A stretch of 59,050 bases of DNA from Mycobacterium sp. D16Q14 (GCA_002013415.1 MAEX01000025.1:1-59050), one strand, 5' to 3'. Shown: positions 25,868 to 35,261, counted from the stretch's first letter. Numbers and translations: made by a program. The notes: generated by a model not told the origin, from the letters alone.

Positions 25868-26332
25868 CTACGGCGCGGGGGTCGCGGGCGCCGGAGGAGG
25901 CGCACCCGGCAGTGGCGGAAGCTGCGGCGGGACCACCCAGGGAGGCAACCATCCGGGCGGCTGAGGCGGGGTCGTCGTCGGGGGTGTCGGCGGTGTTCCG
26001 CTGGGCGTCAACGTCGGGAATGTCGTGACGATGGTGTTCGTCGGCTCCGTCGTCGTGGTCGTGGTGGGCGGCGTCGTGGTGACCGGACGCCTGGTGGTGC
26101 TCGGCACGGGCCGCGGCGCGGTCGTGGTGACGCTGGGCGCGGGCACCCAGGTGTATCCGGGAGGCGGCTGTGGCGGCGCGGGCTCCGGCTTGTTGATTTC
26201 GTAGAGCCAGCTTGCCGCGACGAACGCGAGAATCAGCACAGCCGTCGAGGTTCGGAACCTAGCCTTTGCTCTGATCTTGGTTCCCCAGGACAGGAGCTTC
26301 TCCCACAACGGTTCCTGGCGGGGTTCGCTCAT
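25868..26332 (-). CDS. Membrane protein with Pro/Thr-rich extracellular tail
   Basis: A 154-residue protein with a basic cytoplasmic start, one helix (residues about 29-45, TSTAVLILAFVAASWLY) and a long outer tail made almost only of Pro and Thr, with runs of TTTTTT and PPP. This corresponds in place to M. tuberculosis Rv3103c, between the mscS-like gene and ftsE. The tail could span the cell wall. The function is unknown. Its ATG overlaps the stop of the MscS gene (ATGA). Confidence 0.85.
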   Translation of the reverse strand: MSEPRQEPLWEKLLSWGTKIRAKARFRTSTAVLILAFVAASWLYEINKPEPAPPQPPPGYTWVPAPSVTTTAPRPVPSTTRRPVTTTPPTTTTTTEPTNTIVTTFPTLTPSGTPPTPPTTTPPQPPGWLPPWVVPPQLPPLPGAPPPAPATPAP

Positions 26333-27360
26333 GTGAGATCCTCGTCCTTCACGATCGGTTGCGGCTTGGTGTCAACACCCTCGCCGCGAGCCTCCTCGCG
26401 TCTGATGTCCCGTTTGAGCTCTCCGGAGCTCGACGACGACATGGTGCGCACCACCGGGCGACTGTCCCCCACCAGCGCCACGCCCGCCTTGGCCAGCGCC
26501 GCGATCACCTTGGCGCGTAGCCGCCGACCCACCTCGAACTGCTTACCGGGCAGCGACCGCGCCACCATGCGCACGTTGACCCGGTCCACCTCGATGCTCT
26601 CCACACCCATCAGCGACGGGGCATCGAGCAGCAGCTGAGACAGATCGCGATCCACCAGAGCCTGCTGGCAAACGTCGTACAACACATCATTGACCCGGGC
26701 CAGGTCCACGCTCGTCGGCACGGGGATATCGACGACCGCGCGCGCCCAATCCTTGGAAAGGTTGACCGCCTTGACGATCAACCCGTTCGGAATGGTGATG
26801 ACCTCGCCCTCACTCGAACGCAACTTGGTAACCCGCAGGGTGACCTCCTCGACAGTCCCCCGGGACTCGGTGGTCTGCCCCTGCACGTACAGCTCCACCA
26901 GATCGCCGAAGCCGTACTGCTTTTCGGTGATGAGAAAGAATCCGCTCAGCAGGTCCTGGACGACGCGCTGGGCGCCGAAACCGAGCGCACCACCCAGCAC
27001 GGCGGCCGGACCCGCGAGCCCGCCTATCGAAATGCCCAGTACCCCAACGACGTGCACGGTGGTGACGACAACGACCAGCACCACGACGATCCAGGAGACG
27101 ACGGAGGCGAGCGCCTGCCGGTGCTTACTGGCTTCGGAGCGCACCAATGCGTCGCTCTGCGTGAACGAGCGGTCCAGCCGGCGGGTGATCTTGTGCGCGC
27201 CCCAGTTGATGAAGCGGACAAGGATCATCGCGCCCAAGACTGCGATGACGATCTGCAGGCCACTGTCGAGTAACCAGCGACCAACCTCGCTGGACCACAG
27301 GGTGTTCCAGCGCTCTTCGAGACGAAGCCCCGCCGCGTTGAACTCGGCGGCGCTAGTCAT
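26329..27360 (-). CDS. MscS-family mechanosensitive ion channel
   Basis: A 343-residue channel with three membrane segments near the N-terminus (residues about 28-48, 85-108 and 115-140). The third, pore-lining helix is GGLAGPAAVLGGALGFGAQRVVQDLLSGFFL, followed by the MscS beta domain ITEKQYGFGDLVELYVQGQ and PNGLIVKAVNLSK. It opens under hypo-osmotic stress. Its 8-base overlap with prfB and 4-base overlap with the next gene mark a single operon. The last 45 residues are a charged, probably disordered tail. Confidence 0.92.
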   Translation of the reverse strand: MTSAAEFNAAGLRLEERWNTLWSSEVGRWLLDSGLQIVIAVLGAMILVRFINWGAHKITRRLDRSFTQSDALVRSEASKHRQALASVVSWIVVVLVVVVTTVHVVGVLGISIGGLAGPAAVLGGALGFGAQRVVQDLLSGFFLITEKQYGFGDLVELYVQGQTTESRGTVEEVTLRVTKLRSSEGEVITIPNGLIVKAVNLSKDWARAVVDIPVPTSVDLARVNDVLYDVCQQALVDRDLSQLLLDAPSLMGVESIEVDRVNVRMVARSLPGKQFEVGRRLRAKVIAALAKAGVALVGDSRPVVRTMSSSSSGELKRDIRREEARGEGVDTKPQPIVKDEDLT

Positions 27361-28456
27361 CTCGCCTATTGCGCCACCGAATGCCCGCCTCGAGGAATCC
27401 GTCGATGTCGCCGTCGAGCACCGCCGCTGGGTTGCCTACCTCGTACTCGGTACGCAGGTCTTTCACCATCTGGTAGGGCTGCAGGACATAGGAGCGCATC
27501 TGAGTGCCCCATGAGCTGCCGCCATCGCCCTTGAGCGCATCCATCTCGGCGCGCTCCTCGAGCCGCTTACGCTCCAGCAGCCTGGCCTGGAGCACGCGCA
27601 TCGCCGCGACCTTGTTCTGCAGCTGCGACTTCTCGTTCTGGCAGGTGACGACGATCCCCGTCGGAATGTGCGTGAGCCGCACCGCCGAGTCGGTGGTGTT
27701 CACCGACTGGCCACCCGGTCCGCTCGATCGGTAAACGTCAACGCGCAGATCGCCTTCGGGGATGTCGATGTGATCAGTCGTCTCCACCACCGGGAGCACC
27801 TCGACATCGGCGAACGAGGTCTGGCGCCGACTCTGGTTGTCGAACGGGCTGATGCGCACCAGCCGGTGTGTGCCCTGCTCCACCGACAGCGTGCCGTAGG
27901 CGAAGGGAGCGTGCACGGCGAACGTCGCGCTCTTGATACCCGCCTCCTCCGCATAGGAGGTGTCGAACACCTCGACCGGATACTTGTGCGCCTCGGCCCA
28001 GCGGATGTACATGCGCATGAGCATCTCGGCCCAGTCCGCGGCGTCCACACCGCCGGCGCCGGATCGAATGGTGACCACGGCCTCGCGCTCGTCGTATTCA
28101 CCCGACAGCAGCGTCCGGACCTCCATGGCTTCGATGTCCTCGCGCAGCTTGGCGCGGTCGGCATCGGCCTCCGCCACCACCGAGGCGTCTTCACCTTCCT
28201 CAGCGAGCTCGTAAAGCACCGGCAGATCATCGAGCCGCTGCCGGAGTGCTTCGACGCGCCGCAGCTCACCCTGCGCGTGCGAGAGCTGGCTCGTCACCTG
28301 CTGGGCACGCGCCTGGTCATCCCACAGGTTCGGGTCGGCGGCGGCTTCTTCGAGCGTCTTGATCCGGGCGCGCAGGCCGTCGACGTCGAGCACCCGCTCC
28401 ACCGTGGTGAGAGTCGTGTCGAGGTCAGCGATGTCGGCTTGGCAGTCCAGATCCAC
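27353..28456 (-). CDS. prfB: Peptide chain release factor 2
   Basis: A 367-residue class I release factor for UGA and UAA. Seen: the recognition motif SPF (RISPFDNQSRRQTSF), the catalytic GGQ (SSGPGGQSVNTTDSAVRLTH), and an N-terminal coiled-coil domain. The whole protein reads in one frame, so the programmed +1 frameshift typical of many bacterial prfB genes is absent. It is the first gene of the run down to smpB and is divergent from nothing; an IclR gene precedes it by 56 bases. Confidence 0.97.
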   Translation of the reverse strand: MDLDCQADIADLDTTLTTVERVLDVDGLRARIKTLEEAAADPNLWDDQARAQQVTSQLSHAQGELRRVEALRQRLDDLPVLYELAEEGEDASVVAEADADRAKLREDIEAMEVRTLLSGEYDEREAVVTIRSGAGGVDAADWAEMLMRMYIRWAEAHKYPVEVFDTSYAEEAGIKSATFAVHAPFAYGTLSVEQGTHRLVRISPFDNQSRRQTSFADVEVLPVVETTDHIDIPEGDLRVDVYRSSGPGGQSVNTTDSAVRLTHIPTGIVVTCQNEKSQLQNKVAAMRVLQARLLERKRLEERAEMDALKGDGGSSWGTQMRSYVLQPYQMVKDLRTEYEVGNPAAVLDGDIDGFLEAGIRWRNRRDD

Positions 28457-28512
28457 AACAGTTCAGGCTACCGGGCTGCCGGAGCACAACATTCCGACCC
28501 GATAGATCACCC

Positions 28513-29370
28513 CTACCCGCGCGTCGCCGCGCGGATGTGATCGGCGGAATGACCCAGACGAATCGCGGCCTCCAATACCGCCGCGCGGTCCATCAATTCC
28601 GGTGGCCCCAGCGCGCCGAGAACCGCTACCACCTCGCCGTCATCGCCGAAGACGGGAACACCCAAGAACCCGATCCGGCACGGCTCGGCCAAGTCGGCTG
28701 GTTCGCTCATCATGTCCACCATGAGATCAAGAGTTCGCTGGTCAGCTTGGCGGCGCCCTCCCGCCAGCGCACTGGCGAGTGAGTAGTACTGATCCACATA
28801 CATGCTCTGGCGCGCGACATAGAACCCGTCTGCACGCACCCGCGCCAACATGGCCGAGACGCGCACCCATCGCGAATCAGACACCCTCGCTCCGGCGTTT
28901 TCCAGCCATCGCCGAACCAGGGAATCCTCAGCCCATGCCATGAAGATGATCCCCGCCGGGGCCGCCAAACGGACACGGCTACCGACGGGATAGCCGACCC
29001 CCGTCGAGGAACGTCCCGACGACGAGATGACCGCCACATCGTCGCCGATGACCATCGCCATCGTGGCCAGCGCGGCAAAGTGGTCTGCAAGCTCTGCGAC
29101 CTCGCGGTCCGCCGCCGCGGCGATGGCGAAGCGCGCACGCGCCGCATGACCGCCGATAAGTAGTGCCGGACCTATCGAGTACGTCTTATGCCGGGGATGG
29201 CGCTCCAGAAAGCCCGCGTCCGTCAGCGCCTGAAGTATCGCGAGAGTGGATGCCGCATTGACACCCACCGCTTCGGCGATCTCGGTCATCGATCTGGGTT
29301 GGGTGGGTCGTGCCGCCAAGTGATCCAAGATCTGCGTGGCCCGCACAACAGCGGGTGCGGGCTTCGTCAT
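28513..29370 (-). CDS. IclR-family transcriptional regulator
   Basis: A 285-residue regulator. The N-terminal winged helix reads RATQILDHLAARPTQPRSMTEIAEAVGVNAASTLAILQALTDAGFLERHP, and the rest is the effector-binding domain (GVGYPVGSRVRLAAPAGIIFMAW, DGFYVARQSMYV, VFGDDGEVVAVLGALG). It is divergent from an SDR-like gene across a region with a 28-base perfect palindrome, which is its probable operator. Confidence 0.88.
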   Translation of the reverse strand: MTKPAPAVVRATQILDHLAARPTQPRSMTEIAEAVGVNAASTLAILQALTDAGFLERHPRHKTYSIGPALLIGGHAARARFAIAAAADREVAELADHFAALATMAMVIGDDVAVISSSGRSSTGVGYPVGSRVRLAAPAGIIFMAWAEDSLVRRWLENAGARVSDSRWVRVSAMLARVRADGFYVARQSMYVDQYYSLASALAGGRRQADQRTLDLMVDMMSEPADLAEPCRIGFLGVPVFGDDGEVVAVLGALGPPELMDRAAVLEAAIRLGHSADHIRAATRG

Positions 29371-29407
29371 TCGCGTCCCAATCTGGTAGCAGAGTGCTAC
29401 GATTTGC

Positions 29408-29435
29408 TATCGGATTTGATATATCAAATCCGATA
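29408..29435. promoter_or_regulatory. 28-base perfect palindrome (IclR operator candidate)
   Basis: Each half is TATCGGATTTGATA or its complement, with no mismatch and no spacer. It lies 37 bases from the IclR start and 44 bases from the SDR-like start. It is strikingly A+T-rich for this genome. IclR sites are usually shorter (about 15 bp), so a tetrameric site or another regulator is possible. Confidence 0.75.
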
Positions 29436-29479
29436 AAGACATACAATAATCAACTACTAGCTACCCGGTGGATTGATCC

Positions 29480-30145
29480 ATGCATTCCTTTGGAAAACAG
29501 CTAGCCGCACTACCAAGATCACGGTACGGCCCGTGGGCCGTTATTGCGGCCGGAGAGACAGAAACAGCGACCGCATTCGCGCGCCATATCGCGGCGAACG
29601 GCATCAACATCGTCCTGGCAGCGCATGGCGGCAGGGCCGACGCGTACACGCTGGCAGTGACCGCCGGGGTCAGCGTGCGCACCACTTCGCCCGACGTCTT
29701 CACCGGGGAGCTCGCCGGTGCCACCGACGACATCGACGTGGGCCTGTTGGTGTGCGTCACCGACGAGGACACCGGCAGCAGCCGTTTCGGCGAATCCGAC
29801 CTGAATCGAATGCGGACGCTCTACCTGTGCCATCGATTCGGACACAGAATCGCCGACCGCGGTCAAGGCGGCGTCATCATGGTGAGATCGTTGGCAACGC
29901 GAGGGATGGCGCACCACACTCAGCCTCGCGGAGCCGATTCAACGTTCACGACGGGCATCCGCGACGACCTGCACAGGCAAGGCGTCGAGGTGGCCCTGTT
30001 CGACGATTACGTGCCGCACCGGCCCGCGATGGACGCCGACGACCTCGCACTGATGGCCCTGGCCCGGCTCGGACGGCGACGGCACCGTCAGTGTCTTCAC
30101 GAACTTGATCAGCCGGATTGCCGCAGCGTCCGCGGCGTCAACTGA
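29480..30145 (+). CDS. Degenerate short-chain dehydrogenase-like protein
   Basis: A 221-residue protein whose start resembles the Rossmann fold of SDR enzymes (GPWAVIAAGETETATAFARHIAANGINIVLAA), but the TGxxxGxG glycine motif is replaced by AGETETAT and the Ser-Tyr-Lys triad is not found around SLATRGMAHHTQPRGADSTF. The C-terminal DDLHRQGVEVALFDDYVP keeps the general helix-strand order. It may be a catalytically dead relative or a decaying gene. It lies across the palindromic promoter from IclR. Confidence 0.6.
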   Translation: MHSFGKQLAALPRSRYGPWAVIAAGETETATAFARHIAANGINIVLAAHGGRADAYTLAVTAGVSVRTTSPDVFTGELAGATDDIDVGLLVCVTDEDTGSSRFGESDLNRMRTLYLCHRFGHRIADRGQGGVIMVRSLATRGMAHHTQPRGADSTFTTGIRDDLHRQGVEVALFDDYVPHRPAMDADDLALMALARLGRRRHRQCLHELDQPDCRSVRGVN

Positions 30146-30223
30146 CGATCCGACAGTTGTGCACCGAGCGTTCAGTTTCCCGTCCCTCCCTATCCAAACT
30201 GACGCACTGGTAAGTTCCTGACC

Positions 30224-31963
30224 GTGAGTCAGGAACTTAGAACTGCGCCCAAGACCGAACTGCTTCACCCCACCCAGGACGACTTCGCCGAATTCGACGG
30301 CGAGACACGTCGGCTCCTGAAGGCAACCGTCGATTGGTTCGAAGAACGCGGGAAAACCCGCCTACTCAAGGACTATGTCGACAAGGTCTTCTACCAGGAC
30401 TTCCTGGACTTCGCGGCGCGCGAGAAACTGTTCGCCACCTTCCTCACCCCGGCCGCCGACGGCGCCGGGAACGCCGACAAGCGCTGGGACACCGCCCGCG
30501 TGGCCAAGCTCTCCGAGATCCTCGGCTTCTACGGCCTCAACTACTGGTACCCGTGGCAGGTGACAGTGCTCGGGCTCGGACCGGTGTGGCAGAGCACCAA
30601 CACCGACCCCCGCAAGCGTGCCGCCGACCTGCTTGACGGCGGTGCCGTGGCGGCCTTCGGCCTGTCCGAGCAGGCCCACGGCGCCGACATCTACTCCACC
30701 GACCTAGTACTCACCCCCGTCGAAGGCGGGGGATACAAGGCCTCCGGTCGCAAGTACTACATCGGCAACGGCAACTGCGCCCGCATCGTCTCGGTGTTCG
30801 GCCGCGTTCAGGGCCGCGACGGCCTGGACCAATACGTCTTCTTCCTCGCCGACAGCGAGCACCCCAACTACACGGTGATCAAGAATGTCGTGCCGTCCCA
30901 GATGTATGTCGCCGAGTTCGAGCTCAACGACTACCCGGTGAGCGAAGACGACATCCTGCATGTCGGCGCGGACGCCTTCAGCGCGGCACTCAACACCGTC
31001 AACATCGGCAAGTTCAACCTATGCTTCGGCGGCATCGGCCTCTCGACACACGCTCTGTACGAGTCCGTCACCCACGCGCACAACCGCATTCTGTACGGCA
31101 ACCCGGTCACCAAGTTCGACCATGTGCGCCGCGAGTTCGTGGATGCCTATGCCCGGTTGATGGGCATGAAGCTGTTCAGCGAGCGTGCCGTGGACTACTT
31201 CCGTACCGCCAGCCCCGAGGACCGGCGCTACCTGCTGTTCAACCCGGTCACCAAGATGAAGGCCACCACCGAGGCCGAGAAGGTACTGGCGTTACTGGGG
31301 GATGTCATGTCGGCCAAGGCATTCGAGGCCGAGACCTACACCACCGCGGCACGTATCGACGTGGCGGGGCTGCCCAAGCTTGAGGGCACGGTGGCCGTCA
31401 ACCTGGCACTGATCCTCAAGTTCATGCCCGCCTACCTGCACCATTCGCAGGACCTCCCGGTCCCCGGAGTGCAGCTGGAAGCGCGCGACGACGAGTTCCT
31501 CTTCAACCAGGGTCCAGCCAGCGGTCTGGGCAAGGTCCAGTTCCACGATTGGCGCAAGCCGTTCGCGGAGAACGCAGGCATTCCCAATGTCGCGGCCTTC
31601 ACCGAGCGCGCCGAGGCACTGGCCACCCTGGTGGCCGCGGAGAAGGACGCCATCAAGACCGCCGGACTGGATCTGCAGTTGAGCATCGGCGAGCTGTTCA
31701 CCCTCGTGGTCTACGGCGGTCTGATCCTCGAGCAGGCCAAGCTGCGGGGTGCCGACGAGCAGCTCATCGACCAGATCTTCGAGATCCTCAACCGGGACTT
31801 CTCGCAGTACGCGGTCGATCTGATCGGCAAGCGCGAGGCCACCGCGACGCAACGGCAGTGGGCCAAGGACGTTATTTCAGAACCGGTATTCAATTCCGAA
31901 CGCTTCGATGCGATGTGGAATCGAGTCGAGGCGCTGTCCGGCGTGTACGAAATGCGGGCCTAG
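30224..31963 (+). CDS. Acyl-CoA dehydrogenase family protein (large form)
   Basis: A 579-residue flavoprotein of the acyl-CoA dehydrogenase family, about 190 residues longer than classic forms. Seen: GLSEQAHGADIYSTDL (flavin-binding region), ASGRKYYIGNGNCARIVSVFG, NIGKFNLCFGGIGLSTHALYESVTHAHNR and a long C-terminal helical extension ending near EMRA. It oxidises an unknown acyl-CoA. A GTG at 30224 is the start. The gene stands alone between the SDR-like gene and fprA. Confidence 0.9.
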   Translation: MSQELRTAPKTELLHPTQDDFAEFDGETRRLLKATVDWFEERGKTRLLKDYVDKVFYQDFLDFAAREKLFATFLTPAADGAGNADKRWDTARVAKLSEILGFYGLNYWYPWQVTVLGLGPVWQSTNTDPRKRAADLLDGGAVAAFGLSEQAHGADIYSTDLVLTPVEGGGYKASGRKYYIGNGNCARIVSVFGRVQGRDGLDQYVFFLADSEHPNYTVIKNVVPSQMYVAEFELNDYPVSEDDILHVGADAFSAALNTVNIGKFNLCFGGIGLSTHALYESVTHAHNRILYGNPVTKFDHVRREFVDAYARLMGMKLFSERAVDYFRTASPEDRRYLLFNPVTKMKATTEAEKVLALLGDVMSAKAFEAETYTTAARIDVAGLPKLEGTVAVNLALILKFMPAYLHHSQDLPVPGVQLEARDDEFLFNQGPASGLGKVQFHDWRKPFAENAGIPNVAAFTERAEALATLVAAEKDAIKTAGLDLQLSIGELFTLVVYGGLILEQAKLRGADEQLIDQIFEILNRDFSQYAVDLIGKREATATQRQWAKDVISEPVFNSERFDAMWNRVEALSGVYEMRA

Positions 31964-32110
31964 TCCGCAGGTCTACCCGCGCACCCTCGGAACCGTCGCT
32001 AGCATCGGTGGGGTAACCCGTCCGCACAGGACCGCGGCCAGCCCCCTGTCGGCCAGCCCATAGCCGACGACAGCCGCTGCCCCCTGTCGGGCAGATAAGG
32101 ACGTACGAGG

Positions 32111-33460
32111 GTGCGCGCCGTTCATGTCGCCATCGTCGGTGCGGGGCCCTCGGGCTTCTTTGCCGCCGGATCGCTGCTCAAACACTCTGATTTCGACGTG
32201 CATGTCGACATGCTCGAAATGCTCCCGACCCCTTGGGGTTTGGTTCGGTCCGGGGTGGCTCCGGACCACCCCAAGATCAAGTCGGTCAGTGCGGTGTTCG
32301 AGAAGACGGCGACGCATCCGCGTTTCCGATTCTTCGGCAACATCGAAGTGGGAGAGCAGATCACCGCCGAGGAGTTGGCGTCGCGCTACGACGCGGTGAT
32401 CTACGCGGTCGGAGCCCAGTCCGACAAGCCCCTGGGCATCCCGGGCGACCAACTGCCGGGCTGCGTCGCCGCCGTCGACGTGGTGGGTTGGTACAACGCC
32501 AATCCCACGCATCAGAAGGTGTCGGTTGACCTCTCGGGCAAGCGCGCCGTGGTCGTCGGGAACGGCAACGTGGCACTGGACGTCGCACGCATCCTGGGCA
32601 TGGATCCGGAGTCGCTGCACACCACCGACATCGCCGACCGCGCGCTGGACTCCTTGGACCACAACGCGATCCGTGAGGTTGTGATCATCGGACGACGCGG
32701 ACCACTGCAGGCCACCTTCACCCCGCTGGAGCTGCGCGAGATGGGTGAACTGCCGGGCGTCGACGTCGTGGTGGATCCCGAAGACCTGGCTGGCATCACC
32801 GATGAACAATTGGCGGCCGCACCCAAGCCCACCCGCACCAACATCGGCACCCTGCGCAAGTTCTCGGAGCGACCGCACACCGAGGGCCATCGCCGGGTGG
32901 TGTTCCGGTTCCGCACCTCCCCCATCGAGCTACATGGCGACGGCGAGGTGGAATCAATCACGCTGGGCCGCAACGAACTCGTTGACGAAGACGGATACAT
33001 CGTCGCCCGTGACACAGGTGAACGCGAGACGCTGCCCACCCACCTGGTGGTACGCGCCATTGGTTATCGCGGAGTTCAGGTGCCCGGGCTGCCCTTCGAT
33101 TCCCGGCGCGGTGTCATCCTCAACAACGCAGGACGCATCGAGGGCCGCGACAACGAGTACGTGGTCGGCTGGATCAAACGCGGTCCGGTCGGCGTCATCG
33201 GAACCAACAAGAGCGACTCACAGGAGACGGTAGACACCTTGCTCGCCGACGTGGCCACCGCCGACTTGGGAGCCGCGCCCGATACCGCCGCCCTGGAAGA
33301 ATGGCTGTTGGGCCACGAACCGCACATCGTGTCTCAGTCCGATTGGCTGACCATTGATTCGCAGGAGCGTGCCACCGGTGAACCGCAGGGCCGCCCCCGC
33401 GTGAAACTGGAGACGGTGCCCGATCTGCTGGCCGCAACCGGACGACACGGCGAACCGTGA
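32111..33460 (+). CDS. fprA: NADPH-ferredoxin/adrenodoxin reductase FprA
   Basis: A 449-residue FAD enzyme moving electrons from NADPH to ferredoxins, typically for cytochromes P450. Seen: the FAD-binding VHVAIVGAGPSGFFAAGSLL, PTPWGLVRSGVAPDHPKIKSV, the NADP-binding AVVVGNGNVALDVARIL and the C-terminal YVVGWIKRGPVGVIGTNKSDSQETV. The order beside prfB is as in M. tuberculosis (Rv3105c/Rv3106). GTG start at 32111; its stop overlaps the SRPBCC gene (GTGA). Confidence 0.95.
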   Translation: MRAVHVAIVGAGPSGFFAAGSLLKHSDFDVHVDMLEMLPTPWGLVRSGVAPDHPKIKSVSAVFEKTATHPRFRFFGNIEVGEQITAEELASRYDAVIYAVGAQSDKPLGIPGDQLPGCVAAVDVVGWYNANPTHQKVSVDLSGKRAVVVGNGNVALDVARILGMDPESLHTTDIADRALDSLDHNAIREVVIIGRRGPLQATFTPLELREMGELPGVDVVVDPEDLAGITDEQLAAAPKPTRTNIGTLRKFSERPHTEGHRRVVFRFRTSPIELHGDGEVESITLGRNELVDEDGYIVARDTGERETLPTHLVVRAIGYRGVQVPGLPFDSRRGVILNNAGRIEGRDNEYVVGWIKRGPVGVIGTNKSDSQETVDTLLADVATADLGAAPDTAALEEWLLGHEPHIVSQSDWLTIDSQERATGEPQGRPRVKLETVPDLLAATGRHGEP

Positions 33461-33930
33461 CAGTCCACATCGTGGTGTCGCAGGTAATACCCGCCAGCTG
33501 CGAGCGCACATTCGACCTGATCCACGATTACGGCCGACGGCTGGAATGGGACACCCTGCTACGCCGCGCTTCCGTGGAGGGCGGCAAGGCTGACGTCGGC
33601 AAGGTCGCTGTCTGCACCGCACGCTGGATCCTGGGCGGATACTCGTTTCGCACCCGATACGTCACGTTCAAACCTCCGCATCTGGCCGCGATCAAGCTCG
33701 AATCCAGACCGCCCTTCTTCACGAAGTGGGCGGCGTCGCTGCGCCATGAATCCATCGACAGCGACGACACCGACCTCGCGGCCGATCACCGCGAGGAGAT
33801 GTCTCTGGCGACCTACACCATGACCTTCGCCTGCCGGCCGGCGTTCATCGAGCCCATCGCGGAGCGCATGTTCAAGCGCGAGACCGAGAATCGCCTCGTC
33901 GCATTGGCGAACTTTCTGCAGGCGACGTAG
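33457..33930 (+). CDS. SRPBCC (START-like) protein
   Basis: A 157-residue protein with the polyketide cyclase/SRPBCC fold pattern: VVSQVIPASCERTFDLIHDYGRRLEWDTLLRRA at the start and a long C-terminal helix IAERMFKRETENRLVALANFLQ. Such folds bind hydrophobic ligands in a deep cavity. Its GTG start lies inside the fprA stop (GTGA), so it is coupled to fprA and may help the same redox pathway. Confidence 0.82.
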   Translation: MTVHIVVSQVIPASCERTFDLIHDYGRRLEWDTLLRRASVEGGKADVGKVAVCTARWILGGYSFRTRYVTFKPPHLAAIKLESRPPFFTKWAASLRHESIDSDDTDLAADHREEMSLATYTMTFACRPAFIEPIAERMFKRETENRLVALANFLQAT

Positions 33931-34446
33931 CTACAGCGGCGGGGGCTCATAGTACCGCGGCGGCGGCTCGTGTTTTTTGGCCGGATCCTCGGTTGATGAC
34001 GGCCCCCCAATAGGTCCGGGAGGTGGCGGCGGCGTTGATGGCGGGGGCGGTGGCGGCACCGGATCGATGTTTTCGATCGATGGTGGCCCACTCGGATACT
34101 GCTGCGGCGTTGGCCCAACCGACGGAGCCAGCAGCACATCCCAACGTTCGGGATTCTTCGGCGAATACAACACCGGAATCAGATCGCCAATGCGCGGCCA
34201 GTTGTTGACGTCACGGACAATCTGCCGGTAGGTGATGTATTCGGCGACCGTCGGACCATTGATGGCACCGGTGATGGTGACCAGCTGCCCGCCCGTCACC
34301 CCCTCAGGACGGGGGCTGACCCCGGTCACCAACAGGGTTCCTTCCGCCGCGTTCATACCGGGTTGAGCCTGCCGACCGCGTCGCATCTGCATGATGACGA
34401 AAACGAGCGATCCGCCGATCAGCAGTAGCACCAGGAATTCCCACAC
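33931..34446 (-). CDS. Membrane-anchored protein with Pro-rich tail
   Basis: 171 residues from GTG 34446 (MWEFLVLLLIGGSLVFVIMQMRRGRQ). One helix at residues 2-20 is followed by a compact domain (about 30-110) with LLVTGVSPRPEGVTGGQLVTITGAINGP and a PVLYSPKNPERWDVLL segment, then a Pro/Glu-rich tail. The upstream frame to 34512 would overlap the hisN start. Function unknown. Confidence 0.75.
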   Translation of the reverse strand: MWEFLVLLLIGGSLVFVIMQMRRGRQAQPGMNAAEGTLLVTGVSPRPEGVTGGQLVTITGAINGPTVAEYITYRQIVRDVNNWPRIGDLIPVLYSPKNPERWDVLLAPSVGPTPQQYPSGPPSIENIDPVPPPPPPSTPPPPPGPIGGPSSTEDPAKKHEPPPRYYEPPPL

Positions 34447-34469
34447 ACGTCCATGGTAGGACTGCAGGC

Positions 34470-35261
34470 ATGACGCCCACCGTGTCCTTGCGCGAAGACC
34501 GTCGGCTGGCACTCGAATTGGCCGACGCCGCCGATGAAATCACCACGTCGCGGTTCGGCGCGCTCGATCTTCGGGTGGACACCAAACCCGACCTGACCCC
34601 GGTGACCGACGCGGACACCGGGGTGGAATCCGTCCTGCGCTCGCTGCTGCATCGATCGCGCCCGGCGGATTCGGTACTCGGCGAGGAGTACGGCGGCGAG
34701 GCCGTATTCACGGGTAGGCAATGGGTGGTCGATCCCATCGACGGCACCAAGAACTTTGCGCGCGGGGTCCCCATCTGGGCCACGCTCATCGCGTTACTTG
34801 AGGACGGCGTACCCGTCGTCGGTGTGATCAGCGCTCCGGCACTGTCCCGCCGGTGGTGGGCGGCCGCCGGGCTCGGCGCCCACAGCCGTGTCGGGTCGGG
34901 TGACGATCGACCGATCCACGTCTCCGGAGTCGACCAACTGGCGTCGGCAAGCCTGTCGTTCTCCAGCCTGTCGGGGTGGGCGGATCGCGGGAAACGCGAT
35001 CGATTCCTCGACCTGACCGACGAGGTGTGGCGGGTCCGGGGATACGGCGACTTCTTCTCATATTGCCTGGTGGCCGAGGGAGCGGTCGATATCGCTGCCG
35101 AGCCCGAGGTCTCGTTGTGGGACCTGGCCCCGCTGGATATCTTGGTCCGCGAGGCTGGCGGCCGGTTCACGAGCCTGGCCGGCGAGCCCGGTCCGCATGG
35201 CGGCAGTGCGGTAGCGACCAACGGGTTGCTGCATGACGAGGTGCTGCGCGCCCTCGCCTAA
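34470..35261 (+). CDS. hisN: Histidinol-phosphatase (inositol monophosphatase family)
   Basis: A 263-residue enzyme that hydrolyses histidinol phosphate, the penultimate step of histidine synthesis. Metal-binding motifs of the IMPase family are visible: VLGEEYGGE near residue 71, VVDPIDGTKNFARGVP near 91 and LWDLAPLDILVREAGG near 215. In M. tuberculosis the HisN gene (Rv3137) stands just before fadE24 and fadE23, as here, which supports this name over a plain inositol phosphatase. Confidence 0.92.
   Translation: MTPTVSLREDRRLALELADAADEITTSRFGALDLRVDTKPDLTPVTDADTGVESVLRSLLHRSRPADSVLGEEYGGEAVFTGRQWVVDPIDGTKNFARGVPIWATLIALLEDGVPVVGVISAPALSRRWWAAAGLGAHSRVGSGDDRPIHVSGVDQLASASLSFSSLSGWADRGKRDRFLDLTDEVWRVRGYGDFFSYCLVAEGAVDIAAEPEVSLWDLAPLDILVREAGGRFTSLAGEPGPHGGSAVATNGLLHDEVLRALA

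Noticed and set aside
31973..32890. Minus-strand 305-residue ORF opposite fprA
   Set aside because: It is a long GC-skew shadow of fprA with no recognisable domains.
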